Part shown: positions 12,692 through 24,804 of the stretch, in pieces
Layout: each line of letters starts with the position of its first letter
Numbering within the stretch: the stretch's first letter is position 1
From: Loxodes magnus
Taxonomy: Eukaryota > Ciliophora > Karyorelictea > Loxodida > Loxodidae
Assembly (NCBI GenBank): GCA_946699065.1
Contig: CAMPDV010000089.1
Coordinates: forward strand, 682,001 to 746,000
Length of the DNA: 64,000 nucleotides
Reading direction: 5' to 3'
Position numbers and translations under genes: made by a program
Notes under the pieces: generated by a model
What the model saw: the letters and a program-made list of their open reading frames with translations, nothing else
Told to the model about the DNA's origin: nothing
Database searches by the model: none

Positions 12692-13062
12692 TTATATAAC
12701 TAAATTCTTTAATAAATGCAATAAAAACTAGAGTATTTAAGCTTTTTAATGAATAGCCTAGCAGTACAACTGCTTACTTATAGTTCTTATTTATTACTTC
12801 TCTATAAGAAACACTATTAAAGTATTATAATAGCATGCTTATGATTACAGTGCTATTATACGATATTTAACTAGATATTATAAGATATGCCTGCTTATTT
12901 ACATAGAAGCAGTATGATTTAGATTGCTAGACTTGATTACTTTAATAATATTTTGATAGCTTTATAACTCCTTTTCGTTAAAGGAAGCTGCATTTAAAGA
13001 GTTCAGTTGATTAGAAATAAGATTAGAATATAGTTTTAATAATTCTAAATAGAAGTTTAATC
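12692..13062. other. Short AT-rich intergenic region
   Basis: About 370 bases upstream of the secreted-protein gene and downstream of the M50-like gene. No gene or clear motif seen. Confidence 0.4.
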
Positions 13063-13827
13063 TCAGTCATATCTGAATTTTGATAGACCCAGAATATCAA
13101 ATTCAGCTGCTCCTGCAGCTGCTCTGCCCTCATATCCGAAAAGTCTTGCTAAATCGATAGAAAGATCGAAGAAAAACTCATATAAAATGATCCAAACTAA
13201 TACTGAATAGCCAACATAAGCAAGGATGGATATTAAAGCATTTAGTGTGGGATTCAGTTTCAGGTGGAAATATTCTCTGAAATTCCCTGGTAAAAATTCT
13301 AATAATGAGAAGAAAGCATCACTTGGAGGAATTGGAATTATGGATAATGCGCATTGCATGCATGAGGCATATAAGCCAACATTAAGACCTTACCAAAATA
13401 ATGTGGTTTAATTGCCAAAAATTTCACCCAACAAGCCAAACAATAGAACGCCAATAAGTCAGCATATTGCAGGTCCTCCACATAGCACAATTAGTGTTTT
13501 TACTTTATTAAATTAAGTGTTAATAACATGTATTGCACCTGAGGGATTATAAACATTAACAAGAGCGCCAGTGACTAGTGGAACATAATAATGTGAAACA
13601 ATATGAGGACTTCCGAGCCAGTTACCAAACTCTATATTCTTAAAAGAGAATCCACTTAAAAGGATTGTAACTAAACCATGACCCAAATCATGTAAATTTA
13701 GTACGAGTAACCACAAGGCCGCACACCAGAAATAGAAAGTTCACTTATTTTCAATAAATATAACCAGAAGAGCTGAGACTCCTAGGATCAAGAGTAAACT
13801 CAGGAGAGATTTGCCAAGATCAGACAT
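13063..13827 (-). CDS. Polytopic membrane protein, M50-like metalloprotease fold (degenerate motif)
   Basis: A 254-residue protein from MSDLGKSLLSLLLILGV to a TGA after SKFRYD. It has about six hydrophobic segments. The second contains NLHDLGHGLVTILLSG, which resembles the HExxH zinc site of M50B-like intramembrane proteases but with Asp in place of the catalytic Glu. Downstream IIPIPPSDAF resembles the second M50 motif (xxPxPPLDG) with the Asp kept. Two TGA codons are Trp (ENKWTFYFW and AICWLIG). A membrane protease or an inactive relative is plausible; with HDxxH the activity is doubtful. No introns. It sits alone on the minus strand. Confidence 0.65.
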
Positions 13828-13923
13828 TTTGGAAATTAAATATAATTTAAACCTAACGAAGCTAATATAAAGTAGAGTTTAATTTTATATAAACAAAATT
13901 TCATATTTTCATATAAAATAAAC

Positions 13924-14142
13924 TCACTAGTCTTACTGATATTCAAATAAGACTACCTCTAGTTTATTATTAAGCTATATACTATAATCTATTTCCATCA
14001 GCTCTTCAACATTACTTTATTTGCTCCTACTAATCTAAACATTAAATATAACTCAAATCTTCTAACTTTTAGAAACTATTGCATTATAAAAACTATGTTG
14101 CTAATAGTGTCCTTTGGGAATAAGAAGAGGAATAGTAAAGGT
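13924..14142 (-). CDS. Possible small or partial gene, hypothetical
   Basis: About 70 codons read well in one frame up to a TGA at 13924 (IPKGHYQQHSFYNAIVSKSQ near the start, FEYQQDQ at the end). Composition is better than in the flanking DNA. No start codon is convincing; an upstream exon joined through a short intron is possible. Family unknown. The listed start is only where coding quality fades. Confidence 0.35.
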
Positions 14143-14670
14143 AAAATAAGATTAGAGACAATAATTTTAATAAAAAAGGCTATAAAATAATATTATATTT
14201 AGCTATTTAATAGCTAAATAAGATTCTAAATTACACTTATAAATAACTGCTACCTATCTAAACATCCTAGTATATTATTTAAACTTATTATTAATAACTA
14301 TTTTGCATATTGTGTCAGTTTCCTGCTATTATTAAACTGATATTCTAATTTGATACTTCTATAATCATATTTTAGCCTGGTTTTAAAAATATCTCTTTAT
14401 ATGGCTCAATTTTAATATTGGAATAATAATTATACAAGTGGAGGCTGATTATAGAGGGATTATAAAAGAAAGAAGTTAGGTATTTTATATAAAATAAGCA
14501 TTTCTTAAACTGTATCTATGCTATTTCTAGTATCTACTAGCATTAAAGTAAACTTAGAAGTTGCTTATTCTCTAAGTGTAAGAGTTTATCATTCAAGCAC
14601 CAGTTAAAGATAGAAATAGATGCTATTTAATGCTTGTTAATTTGAAAATTTAATTTAGATAAAAGAATAA
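14143..14670. other. AT-rich intergenic region
   Basis: No gene recognised; it probably contains the promoter of the CMS1-like gene. Confidence 0.4.
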
Positions 14671-15270
14671 ATGGAATAAAGTGGAGATGCCGATCTACTA
14701 TCTAAAACAGTGAAAGAAGCTAACTCTGTTAAAGTTCATAAAAAGTAGAATAAAGTACCTAAGGATAGACAGAAGTAGGCTGAATTTTTAAGCAAGATGA
14801 CTTAATAAAAATTTGTGAAAAAGCAATTTTTCAAGAGTAAAAAGGCTGGTGAAGAAATTATAAAAAAGTTTTACTCAAAGCATGAAAATGGTTAAGCTAT
14901 TGCAATAACATATTCAGCAGAGAAAAGCTTAGAGTTATTTAAGAAATTTAAAAAGCATGCTTTCTTTGCAGCTAAGCTATTTTCGCGACATATTAAGGTG
15001 AAAAGACAAGAATCTTAGCTACAAAAAGCTCCTGCAACAAAAACTATTTATGCAGTCGCTACTCCAGGGAGATTACTCAAGCTCTTAGAAATTTAAGCAC
15101 TAAACTTCAAGGATAGACCAACACTATTGCTTTTAGATCTTACTGCTGATGCAAAAGGATATCACATGTTCAACATGCTATTCTTAAAAAACGAACTTAT
15201 AAAATGTTTACGAGAATATACAAATGATCAAAACAAAGTTTACATTTTAAAAAAACAGCTTAATTAATGA
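14671..15270 (+). CDS. CMS1-like ribosome biogenesis protein
   Basis: A 199-residue protein, Lys-rich at its N-terminus (KVHKKQNKVPKDRQKQAEF). The core resembles Cms1/CMSS1, a degenerate DEAD-box-like protein of the small-subunit processome: AITYSAEKSLELFKK, FSRHIKVKRQ, TIYAVATPGRLLKLLE and LLLLDLTADAKGYHM. As in Cms1, the TPGR motif remains but classical helicase motifs are missing. It ends TAA-TGA at 15265-15270. A nucleolar role in 18S rRNA maturation is inferred from the family. No introns. Confidence 0.72.
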
Positions 15271-15803
15271 ATAAGCATTAAATTCTTCTTCTATTCTTAG
15301 CTATTTCTTAGCCAAATTCTACTTCTTGATAGATGTTTATAAAAGCAAATAAAGGTATTTATACCTACATCCTAATTTACCACTAAAGGTTTTAATTTTA
15401 GATGATAAAGCTTCTTTAATATTTTTATCGAATAATCGCTTGGATATTTTTCATTAAATTAAACTATTAATGCAGGTAATTCTTGTTAAATCTTTTTTCC
15501 GATTAATTTAAAAGTAAATTCATACAATAAAAGTCTAATGATTAAAGCAATTAGCCTTAAGAGCTAATTATTAATTTTAAGGTTAACAATTAAAAATAAA
15601 AGACAGAGTAAATAATCAAAATATAAGGAAATAACCAAAACTAAACAGTCTTAGCTTTTTATAATTTCTACTTATTAATCTATAGAGATACAAAGCTCTT
15701 TTCTATCTATTCTATATTCTTAGCTTCTTTAACTAAAATACTTGCAAATTTTCTTATTCTAAGCTAATTACATTCAACTAGGTAAATTAGCATACCTTCT
15801 CAT
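15264..15803 (-). CDS. Hypothetical protein
   Basis: Open frame of about 179 codons from ATG at 15803. The second half is the best supported, with coding-like sequence such as IGKKIQQELPALIVQFNEKY and YSIKILKKLYHLKLKPLV. The middle is hydrophobic and AT-driven, and could instead be an intron or a membrane segment. No in-frame TGA ends it; a TAA at 15264 is the most natural stop, giving tail-to-tail contact with the CMS1-like gene. Family unknown. Confidence 0.33.
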
Positions 15804-15866
15804 TCTCCAATAAATGTGATTTAGTTATTCGTAAGGTTTCTATATTATTACCTTGATAAGCTAAAA

Positions 15867-17332
15867 ATGGAGGATGTTTAAGTAATAAAAGAAAAAGATT
15901 AAAGTACTTTAAAATAGATAACCATTAAACTGGTAGAAGCTGTTTTGTTTATTAATGTCGCTAGTTTTGGAAGCATGAATGTGTTTGCTGTTATCTAATA
16001 TGGAAATTAGATTTGAAAATCGTAAGTTAGCTAAAAGGAAGGATAGAATCCTTACTGAAATGTATTGTTATATTTTGAGCAAAGCTAGGAAGAAAGTCTA
16101 AATATCTAGATATTTCATAAAGCTATGATTTTTGGAGAAAATTTAATTGGAAAATGCTTATTAAAGTTATAAGAAGTTTAAAGTAATGAAGCATAATGAT
16201 GAAAGCTATTGACTGATAAATAAGAATTAGCAGGATAAGTTTTACTAGCGTTTGAAACTTAAGAATTTTAGGACTCTTTTAGTGCATAAAAGAAGGAATA
16301 AGAAATTTAAAGTTTTATAAGAAGCAATGAAAGCTTTGATTTGTTTAAGGAAGAATTTATCAAAAGATTGCATATATTAGAGCAAGAAAAAGATGCAATT
16401 TATTAGGAAAAAAGGAAGTACAAAATGAAAAGCGAAAAACTTAAACAAGATAAAAAGAATTTCAGGTCAGTAAGTGATTATAATGCTGTGCAAAGTTTTC
16501 CAATTGATTTGGAGTTAATAAAACAAGAAATGGCAAAAGAAAATTAAAGATTATTAAAGTAAGAGTACAAAATAAAAAATTTACTTGATAAATTTTAAAC
16601 AGAAAAGTAGAAATTGAAGTAGGAAAAGCAGCTATTACTGAAGAAAAAAGTAATTATTTAAAGAAGAGAGGAGAGCATTTAGATAGAATAGAACAGAATT
16701 ATTCAGGAAAAATAACAGCTAGAATAAGTGCAGATTTAATTATAGCTGTTAAAAGATTCAATTTAAAACGAAAAAGTTAAGCTGAATTAACAGCATAAAG
16801 AAATTATTGCAGCTTAAAATATATTGATGGTTCAAAAAAAAAAAAAAGTAAGTTATTAAATATCTTAGATAGTTGTAAAGTCTTAAGAAAGTAAAATTCA
16901 GTAAATGATATCTAAATTCAAGAAAAATTTAATACAGGAAAATACAGCGACTAATAACTATAAGAAATTAAGGAGTCCAAAGAGTAACTTGAATAAGAAT
17001 GAATAGAGATAGCTTAAGTCAGATAAACTTTATAAGAAAAACAAAGAATTATAGAGTAGAACGCAAGCTAACTTTCGATTGAGAAAAAGTAATTTGAACA
17101 GAGTAGAGAATAGTATTTTTACGATCATCAAGAAATTATGTAGCAAAATGATGATTTTCATTTTGAAAATCTGGATTTTCAAAATAAAGAAAGTAGCAAA
17201 ATCTCAAATGATTAAATAAAAACTAAGTGTCCAAAAAGTCCTAATTTTTTACAGTGCGTATAAGAGAAGCATAGGATTAGACGAAAATTTAACTATTCAT
17301 AGGATTGAATATCTCTCAGAAGAAATTTTTAA
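15867..17332 (+). CDS. C2-domain coiled-coil protein (apparent frameshift)
   Basis: Residues ~18-135 look like a C2 domain (ITIKLVEAVLFINVASFGSM, PYWNVLLYFEQ, GENLIGKCLLKLQEV), a beta-sandwich used for membrane or protein binding. The rest is a long Gln/Lys/Glu coiled coil. The reading frame changes at a run of 14 A (16834-16847). Upstream the frame from ATG 15867 is good. Downstream the good frame is the one reading LQEIKESKEQLEQEWIEIAQ and REQYFYDHQEIMQQNDDF. A one-base error in the homopolymer or a real indel would explain it. The C-terminus has no convincing TGA stop: the TGA at 17306 reads as Trp and a TAA at 17330 probably terminates. Three TGA codons near the N-terminus are Trp. Confidence 0.65.
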
Positions 17333-18260
17333 TTAGCATGTTAAAATTTTATTTATTTCTTTCGTTCTTTATAATCTAACTGTAATTTATCAAGCTAAAC
17401 AATTTATTTTTTATATCTATTTATCTTAACTATTAACATCTATACAGATATCTTTTATAGTTCTTTAATTTTATATACTTATCTTGATGTATTCTAAAGG
17501 TATTGATATTATCAGGCTTTTTATTAGAATGAAATTATTGCTATAGATCTAACTATCAACATCTAATTTGAATGTTAAAATTATTATTTATCCAATTTAG
17601 TGAAAGTATAATAAAAGAGTATGTTTCTTATAAGATGCTATTATAATAACTTATATAATTACTTAACTCTATTATTAATACTATAATGTACTCATTATTC
17701 ATACTCTTATTTTCTCTATTATATTATTAATCTTTACAGCACATTCGTTTAAATTATAAAGCATTCAAGTTAATGGATATTAAAATAAGTATTAATTTAA
17801 ACCTTAGACAACTGCTATTATTTAAAAGCTCAATTAAATTAATTGCAGCTTAGATAATCATATTTCCTATATAATAAAGCTAGCTGTATTATTAGCTGTG
17901 GATTGCTATAAGTATTTACTATAGAAAGTGAAGTAGCTAATAAATAGGGAAGTCTACAATCTAATTATATTAGATTATTACCAATAAGTATTGCTCTAGC
18001 AAGATTAGATGCCGATATAGCAAGCCATAACATAATTAAGACTCTTGCTTATTCATCTCTACAAACTATAAGACTTTTAAGATCTATTTATATTTATTGC
18101 TTAGTATACTTAATCAATTCTATCAATCTCTATCTTGTTATTTCCAACCTTCTATCCAGTTGGTAAAAGCAAAGAGTGTATAGAGTAATATAGTGGTGAG
18201 TATAAGGAGTAGCAATGAAAGGATTAAATAAAAGGAGATTAAGTTTAATAAATTAAATTA
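17333..18260. other. AT-rich intergenic region
   Basis: About 930 bases without a recognisable gene or RNA. It contains the promoter region of the CFAP70 gene, in which I see no motif. Confidence 0.45.
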
Positions 18261-20999
18261 ATGGATTCGTAACAGAAGTTTAACGTTTTGAAAGCTAGAT
18301 TGAGCAACCCTGCTGATAAAATTGTTCTAAGTATTTTACTTGAAGGAGTTTTTCTTATTCCTGAAGGGATGATGCCTGAAGGTGAACCACCTGCAGCGGA
18401 ATATCATATTTATATACCGTAATTCGGAATAGAATACCTAGGAGGTAAACTAATAAAAACGCTTGAGAAGGATGAAGAATGAAATGAGAGTAAGAGAACT
18501 TCGTAGAATAAAGATGAAGATCTTTATGAAAATTCTTGTATCTTATGGTAAGATGAGGAGGAAAAACTAATTACTAAGTAAATTGCTTATGAAAATGAAA
18601 AATTGCTTGAGTTCGAAGAATTTATTGATAATGTTGGGGGATTCTAAATCGAGTTTAAAAGAGTTCCATTAGAAGAACAAGAGAAAGGAGGTAAGAAAAA
18701 AGTTGCAAAAGGTTAGGAATAGTTATTAGAACTTAAAGGATTAAGTTGGGTAAATCTTTAGGAGTTTTGAAAGCCAAATGCAACAGAATTAATTGCAAAG
18801 CTCAAACTTTAAGATATTCCCGAAGAACCGTAGGTTCAGGAAGTTGTTTAGGAAGAAAAAAAGAAAGGAAATAAAGAGGAAATTCCAGTTGAAGTTTTGA
18901 GGTGCTTCTAAAGTAGCAAATGCTACGCTAAACTAAAAATTACACTCAGTAAAGCTGTGTGTCCAAAGATGATGGAGGAAATTATTCTAGACAAATTAAT
19001 ACCTCCACTAGAACCATTGCCAAAATTCCCAGTTAGTATTGACAGCACTCATGATTTTAAACGTCAAGTTAAATTAGCAGTCCAGGCAATGGCATTATAG
19101 TATATAGAAATGATAGATGATGAATCTGAACAAAAGTCTCTGAATAAGGAAATAATTGAGAGACGAAGAGACAACTTCTTATATGATATGAATACAACTG
19201 GTAAATATACCATATTGAAAGAAAAGCTCAAAAAAAGTATTGCAAAGATAGTCAGAGAAAAGTTCGGAGTTCATGAACCTATTTAAGGTTTGAAGTTTAA
19301 TGAAAAAGATCATTTCTACAGCACTTTGTATTAGTACCTTGTTCAAACTTTGAATGAGTCTATTCAAGAAATGGTTAAAGAGAAAAGAGAAGAATTACAC
19401 GAAGATCTAACAATTTCTTAAAAGCTAGCTCAGAAAGAAAGAGAATAAATGATCGAAAGGTATCTGAAAGAAACGAAAGATTTTATCCTCAAGAGGCTTA
19501 TTCTTGAGTATGATATGAATGGATTTTATGATATTTGCAAATAGTTTATGGAGGAAAGAATTGAAAGGGATGTAAGAAACGAAAATCTTTGGAAAGAATA
19601 TAGCCAATTAAGCTTGAGAAATGGAGATGCCTAAAAAGGAGAAGAATGTATTCGTCAAATTTAAGGAATTACTAAGAATCAGGATATTGGAATCTGCTTG
19701 CTACATGCAGCACTATTATTGAATCTCAATAACCAAAAAGATGCAAAGATTGTGCTTAACCATATTTTATAGCAATAACCATTAAATTTATAGGCTAACT
19801 TACTAAGTAATCTTTTATACGATATGAAAGGCTAAACTGGAATAAGTTAGAAGTTTTTATCAGTTTGCAAGAACATTCTAAAGAAGAGATGGGAAGATGA
19901 ATAAGAAGAAATAAAAAAGTAGTAGCAAGCAAAGTTAGAAGCTGATTAGCTTTTATAAGAAGAATAGGAAAAATAAAAGGCGGAATAGCACTAAGCAAAA
20001 TAAACAGAAAAAGACACAAAAAAACAAAAAAAACAAGAGGAAGTTTAAGAATAGCCTGAAGAGACTTAAATTGCTATTCCTACAATTGAGATGATAGATT
20101 CAATGTACTATGACCTATTGGAATGACTCTTATAAGAAAGAATTTTAAATTTAGCAAGTTTAGTGAAAGAAAAAATTTAAACTATTGAAAAATCGATGAT
20201 AAGATATAGCTTCAATATGGCTTCTTTCTATTTCTTTAGTAGGTAATACGAAGAGAGTCTGGAACATTTGGAAACTACACTAAAGTATAATAAAAAGCAT
20301 GGATTAGCTTGGACTTATAAAGCTCATTGCCATTTTTTCTTGTAATAAGAATAAGAATCGATGAGTAGCTATTTAAAAGCTATTCGCCTAATTACTGATA
20401 GCACTATTTATCATAGACTAGGTTCTCTATATCTTAAATAAGAAGCTTGGGAATAAGCTAAATGGATCTTTTACAGATGTTGTGCTGATATAGAATATCC
20501 AACATGTTCATCATGGTATGGACTTGGATTTAGTTTATTAAAACTAGGAGATTTATAAGAAGCAGAAAGAGCTTTGAATTAGGCTAATTTGTATGATTGC
20601 AAGAATCCAGATGTTTGGGGAGCATTAGCTTTATTAACTTTATACAAATAGGAAGAAGATACTTACTTTTAAGCTTTATAAGTTATAAAGGAATGCCTTC
20701 ACTATGGTTTACATAATCTAAACATATGGATTGAGCTAGGAGACATTCTAATAGCTAAATATTTACTTGTAAAAGGATCCAATTTAGCAGCGGTATGCTA
20801 TAAGCAAGCTTATAATTTTATCGAAAACTAAGAGGAAGGAGAAAAACTTTAAAAGCATATTTACGAGAATTTCGATTCAATTAGAAAATAGGGAAATAAT
20901 AGTCTTGATCCCAAAATTCTCAGTATCATCCAGGAAGAATATGAAAAATTATGCGCTACAATATCAAATGATTAACCGAAGTAATTTTAATGTTTTTGA
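18261..20999 (+). CDS. CFAP70: CFAP70-like axonemal TPR protein
   Basis: A single 912-codon frame ending at a TGA at 20997. The N-terminal ~300 residues are beta-rich and acidic, as in CFAP70. From about residue 420 onward the protein is helical with TPR-like repeats: MEERIERDVRNENLWKEYSQ, AALLLNLNNQKDAKIVLNHI, and later HGLAWTYKAHCHFF, RLGSLYLKQEAWEQAKW, WYGLGFSLLKLGDLQEAERA. A highly charged Gln/Glu/Lys spacer lies near residues 550-590. CFAP70 is a component of the ciliary axoneme that regulates dynein-driven motility. TGA is Trp at three sites. No introns. Confidence 0.82.
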
Positions 21000-21552
21000 T
21001 TTAATAATCTTTAAATTATTTTTGTAGAAAAAGCATTTTTCCTTTTAAAACTAATTTCATGCCTTCTCAGTTGTTTTTCTTGAGTTTCATTAGCTATCCT
21101 TTAGAATAATCTTTCATATCATGCATCTGAAACTAAGTAACTTGAATAAGTAATAAGCTATTTTGCTAAGAAATATAATTATTTCAACTTGCAGAATCGT
21201 TTGCTAGAGTAGTTATAGCAGTAATATATATTAAGAGTATATTTAAAGAAAAGTAAAAAGTTAGTACATAGATCTTGGTGTATAATTAATAATATTAAAT
21301 TAGATTTATTTTAAAATGACTTTCAATTATAATATTTATAATATCAAAATTTTCATAATACTTATTGCATTCTATCATTAATTCCTAACTTGCAAGATTT
21401 AGACTATGCTTCCAATGGCAAATTATCTTTTAAACTAGAAAGATCAAAAAGATTTAAAAAAAGAAAATTATTAAAGTAGATGATATTATTATTACCTTTA
21501 TTTTATGTGAGATATCAAAGACAGATGTTAATTAAATAAAGTTAATGAAACC
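21000..21552. other. 3' intergenic region between convergent genes
   Basis: AT-rich region between the CFAP70 stop and the end of the minus-strand coiled-coil gene. No gene seen. The minus-strand frame of the latter stays open here for lack of TGA but loses coding character. Confidence 0.4.
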
Positions 21553-24500
21553 TTAACCTAAATATTTAATGTCTGCCTTGCTATTTATACTTAATTTTGT
21601 TCTCTTAAAGTCCTAACTCTTTTCCTCATTTCTTTGTTAGATAATGGAAATAAAATCGTTGATGCGCATTCCACTTGGAGTTTCAAGCCAATATTTTCTA
21701 TATGATCTTTCTTAGCTATTATTTATATGCGCTGTCTTTACTTATTTCAATCCAATAGGTTTAATTGTGATTTTATAATTAGACATATCAGACCCAGATT
21801 GATTCCTTTGACGTGCATCATCGTAAAGAGTTTCTCAAACAGGCCTTTCTCTTGGAATCTAAATTTTTTACTTTTGAGTTTTTTAAGCAGATTATTGACG
21901 AAGGGGTTTTGCTCCAGCATATTAAACAGCAGATTTCAAATATCTATAAATAAGCTGAGTTGAAACATCTTATTTTACTAAATATGCTTTTAAGCCTTTT
22001 TGCTACTACTCCGCAAAATGTTCTGCTCTTTTGAGATAATGTCTAGCTTTTTATATCTACGATGATTTGAAATATAGCGTTTCACACAGATGTACAGAGT
22101 TCTTAATTAGGTTATGAATAGGATAATTAGCAAGATTGAATGAAACATCCCCCCACATATTTTCATTAAACTGCAAATTTCTATCATTCTAAAAGAAAGT
22201 TATTAAGGCTATTCCCAAGAACACCTAAAACTAACTTGGTTCTAAGAGTCTAAAATTTTGTAAATCAGTTTTTTCTATTAGTTAGCTTAATTTTTAAACT
22301 CTGGATCGATGGTCCAAATCTTCCATTTATTCCTAATTTGATAAGTCGCTCTTATCTATTTCATTAAAGCTTAAATCTTATTCTAAATTGTTAAAATTAG
22401 CTCCTAAAAGCATTTTTTTACGAAGGTTCGACTAAGATCTATTTATAATAAGCTTTTTTTGAGAGTTAAAAGTTGAAAGCTTTTTCATAGACTAAGAATA
22501 GAAGTTTTTAAGGAGCTTTTTCTAATTTGTTTATATAAAACTAGCATGCTCTTATATCTTTTCTGTCATCTACTTATGAACTTTCGCTATTTCATTAATC
22601 AACTATAATCCTCTCTCTCTAAACTATTTATGATCTTCCTCAGTTTAATCATTCTCTTATTTTATAAGATTAGCATTTTTAACAGTATTTGGTTAAATTG
22701 ATTTCGAAGTTAATATTTAACTTATTTTCTACTCTAACGTATTTTAAATATAGCATTAATCTTATGATATTTTTTGCAACTCCAAACTCATAGCAAGATG
22801 CTTTTAGAATTTTTACTTTTAAGTTTCTCCATTATTGTCTAGAAACTAATCATATTTTAGATCTTTTTTCACTTGAATTTTTCTTACCTCTCTCTATGTT
22901 TACTACTAAATAATCTACTGCTTATTCTGCTCATTTTGATTCTATACTTGCTAACTAGCTTTAATTATTTGCTTTTTATTTTGAACTTCTTTTCTAGCAC
23001 CTTTTATTTTTCGTGAATTTTCTTATTTTTACAATAAAATTTATTTTTGTTCTTTTTGAAATAAGTCTTTCTCCTCTATATTTTTTTTTAAAGGCATTTT
23101 TTTTAATAGTGGGTTGACTTGCTCCATAGCAGTGAAAGTAAGACAATTTTCTTTAATTTTTTCTTTTTAGTCTATTTTTTCTTTTACTTTTACCTTTTAT
23201 TCTATTTTTTATTTTTCTTTTATTTTTACTTTATCTTCTACTTTTACTTTTCCATTTTATTTTTCTTTTATTTCTATTTCTTCTTTTAGTACTTTTTTTA
23301 CTTTTTCTTTTTATTCTGTTTTTACTTTTTCTTTTATTTTTACTTTATCTTCTATTTTTGTGTTTCCATTTTCTTTTTCTTTTACTTCTATTTCTTCTTT
23401 TAGTATTTCTTTTAATACTTCTTTTCCGTTTTCTTGTTATTCTGCTTTTACTTCTTCCTTTACTTCTTATTTTTTTTTAATTTTAGCTTCTACTTCTTCT
23501 TTTAGTACTTTTTTTTCTTTTTATTTTTAATCTCCTTATATTTTTCCATTTACTTTTAACTTATCTTCTACTTTTGCTTTTTCTTTTCCATTTTATTTTT
23601 CTTTTACTTCTATTTCTTCTTTAATAACTTCTTTTGGATATTCTTTTTATTCTGCTTTAAATTTTTCTTTTACTTTTTCTTTTACTTCTATTTCTTCTTT
23701 TAATACTTCTTTATCTTTTTCTTCTTTTACAATTTCTTTTTCTATTTCTTCTTAAAATAATTATCGAGATTCTTCCAAATTTACTTATTAAGAAATTTTG
23801 TTAATATTATGTTTTTCTACTTTAACTTAACTAACATTTTTTTCCTCACTTAAGTTAAAAATATCTACTGGCTTATTTTATTCTATAAAAATCTCATTTT
23901 AGTTCAATTGTTGAGTTTCTTGATGCTTTTCTTCATTATTATAAGTCTTTTCAAGTTGTATTTACTCTTAAAAAATCATTTAATTATGTACTTAGTTTAT
24001 TTCTAAACAAGAAGATTATTCATTCATTTCTTAACTTTATGGAATTTCTTCTTCGAGCTTCATCTAAGTAGATTCTTTTTCTATTTATTCCTCTATAATT
24101 TAGAAAGGCTAAGAAGTTTTGATTTCTTCAGATATTATTGATTTGGATAGTATGTAATCAGTTTCAAAGCTACTTTCATTGCTTGTTTAGAAAGATTCAT
24201 CCACAAGAGATGCATTCTAACTAATCTGTTTTAGATTTAAATTTAATTTGGTTTGAATCTTTTCAAGTATCTAGTTATTTACTTAGAATTTATAGAAATA
24301 AAGCTGTATTATTAGACTCTCCTCTATAAAATCTGGTGATAAACCAAGTTCGCAAATGATAGCTTCGCTTAAGTCTAATTTTTTATTCTATTAAGATGTT
24401 CTTTTAATATTCTAGATACTTTAGAAAATAGATTATCTTTGTTATTTTTCTTCCACTCCTGCGAGAATTGTAAATCTACGCTATATCATTATTTTCTAGC

Positions 24501-24804
24501 TATTTCATTTTCCACTTTTTTTCAAAGCTTTGCAAATCCTTCTTAATCGTTTCCTTTTTGCTTCTTCTACAAGATCATCAATAGAGCTTAAAAATTTCTA
24601 ATGCTCCTCCATAACCCAATCTCTCACTTATTACCAAGTCATATTTATTTACACTTCATCCACACTACTTTTATCCTTGTAAAATATCTAAATCAACTTT
24701 TTACTTTTTTTGTCAAGAGCGGATTGAAGTTACTCAACTGCGCTTTAACTTTGCCTTAGCCTTTCATTAACTTTATTTAAGCAGACACTCAACCTTTTAG
24801 ACAT
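21553..24804 (-). CDS. Large K/E-rich coiled-coil protein
   Basis: About 1083 residues. The N-terminal ~250 residues are helical (MSKRLSVCLNKVNERLRQ, TWQQVRDWVMEEHQKFLSSI). From about residue 350 to 560 there is a degenerate repeat built on KEEIEVKEK, NGK and VEDKVKIKEK, visible in the DNA as a long pyrimidine-rich tract on the plus strand (about 23.1-23.75 kb). The C-terminal third is more complex and may be a domain (PVWETLYDDARQR, YWLETPSGMRINDFI). TGA in PVWETL (21835) reads as Trp. No in-frame TGA follows, so a TAA near 21553 is the probable stop. Family unknown; a cytoskeletal or basal-body role is only a guess. It has no short introns that I can detect. Confidence 0.68.

Noticed and set aside
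21727-21963. Plus-strand ORF near 21.8 kb
   Set aside because: It is antisense to the C-terminal part of the large coiled-coil gene.
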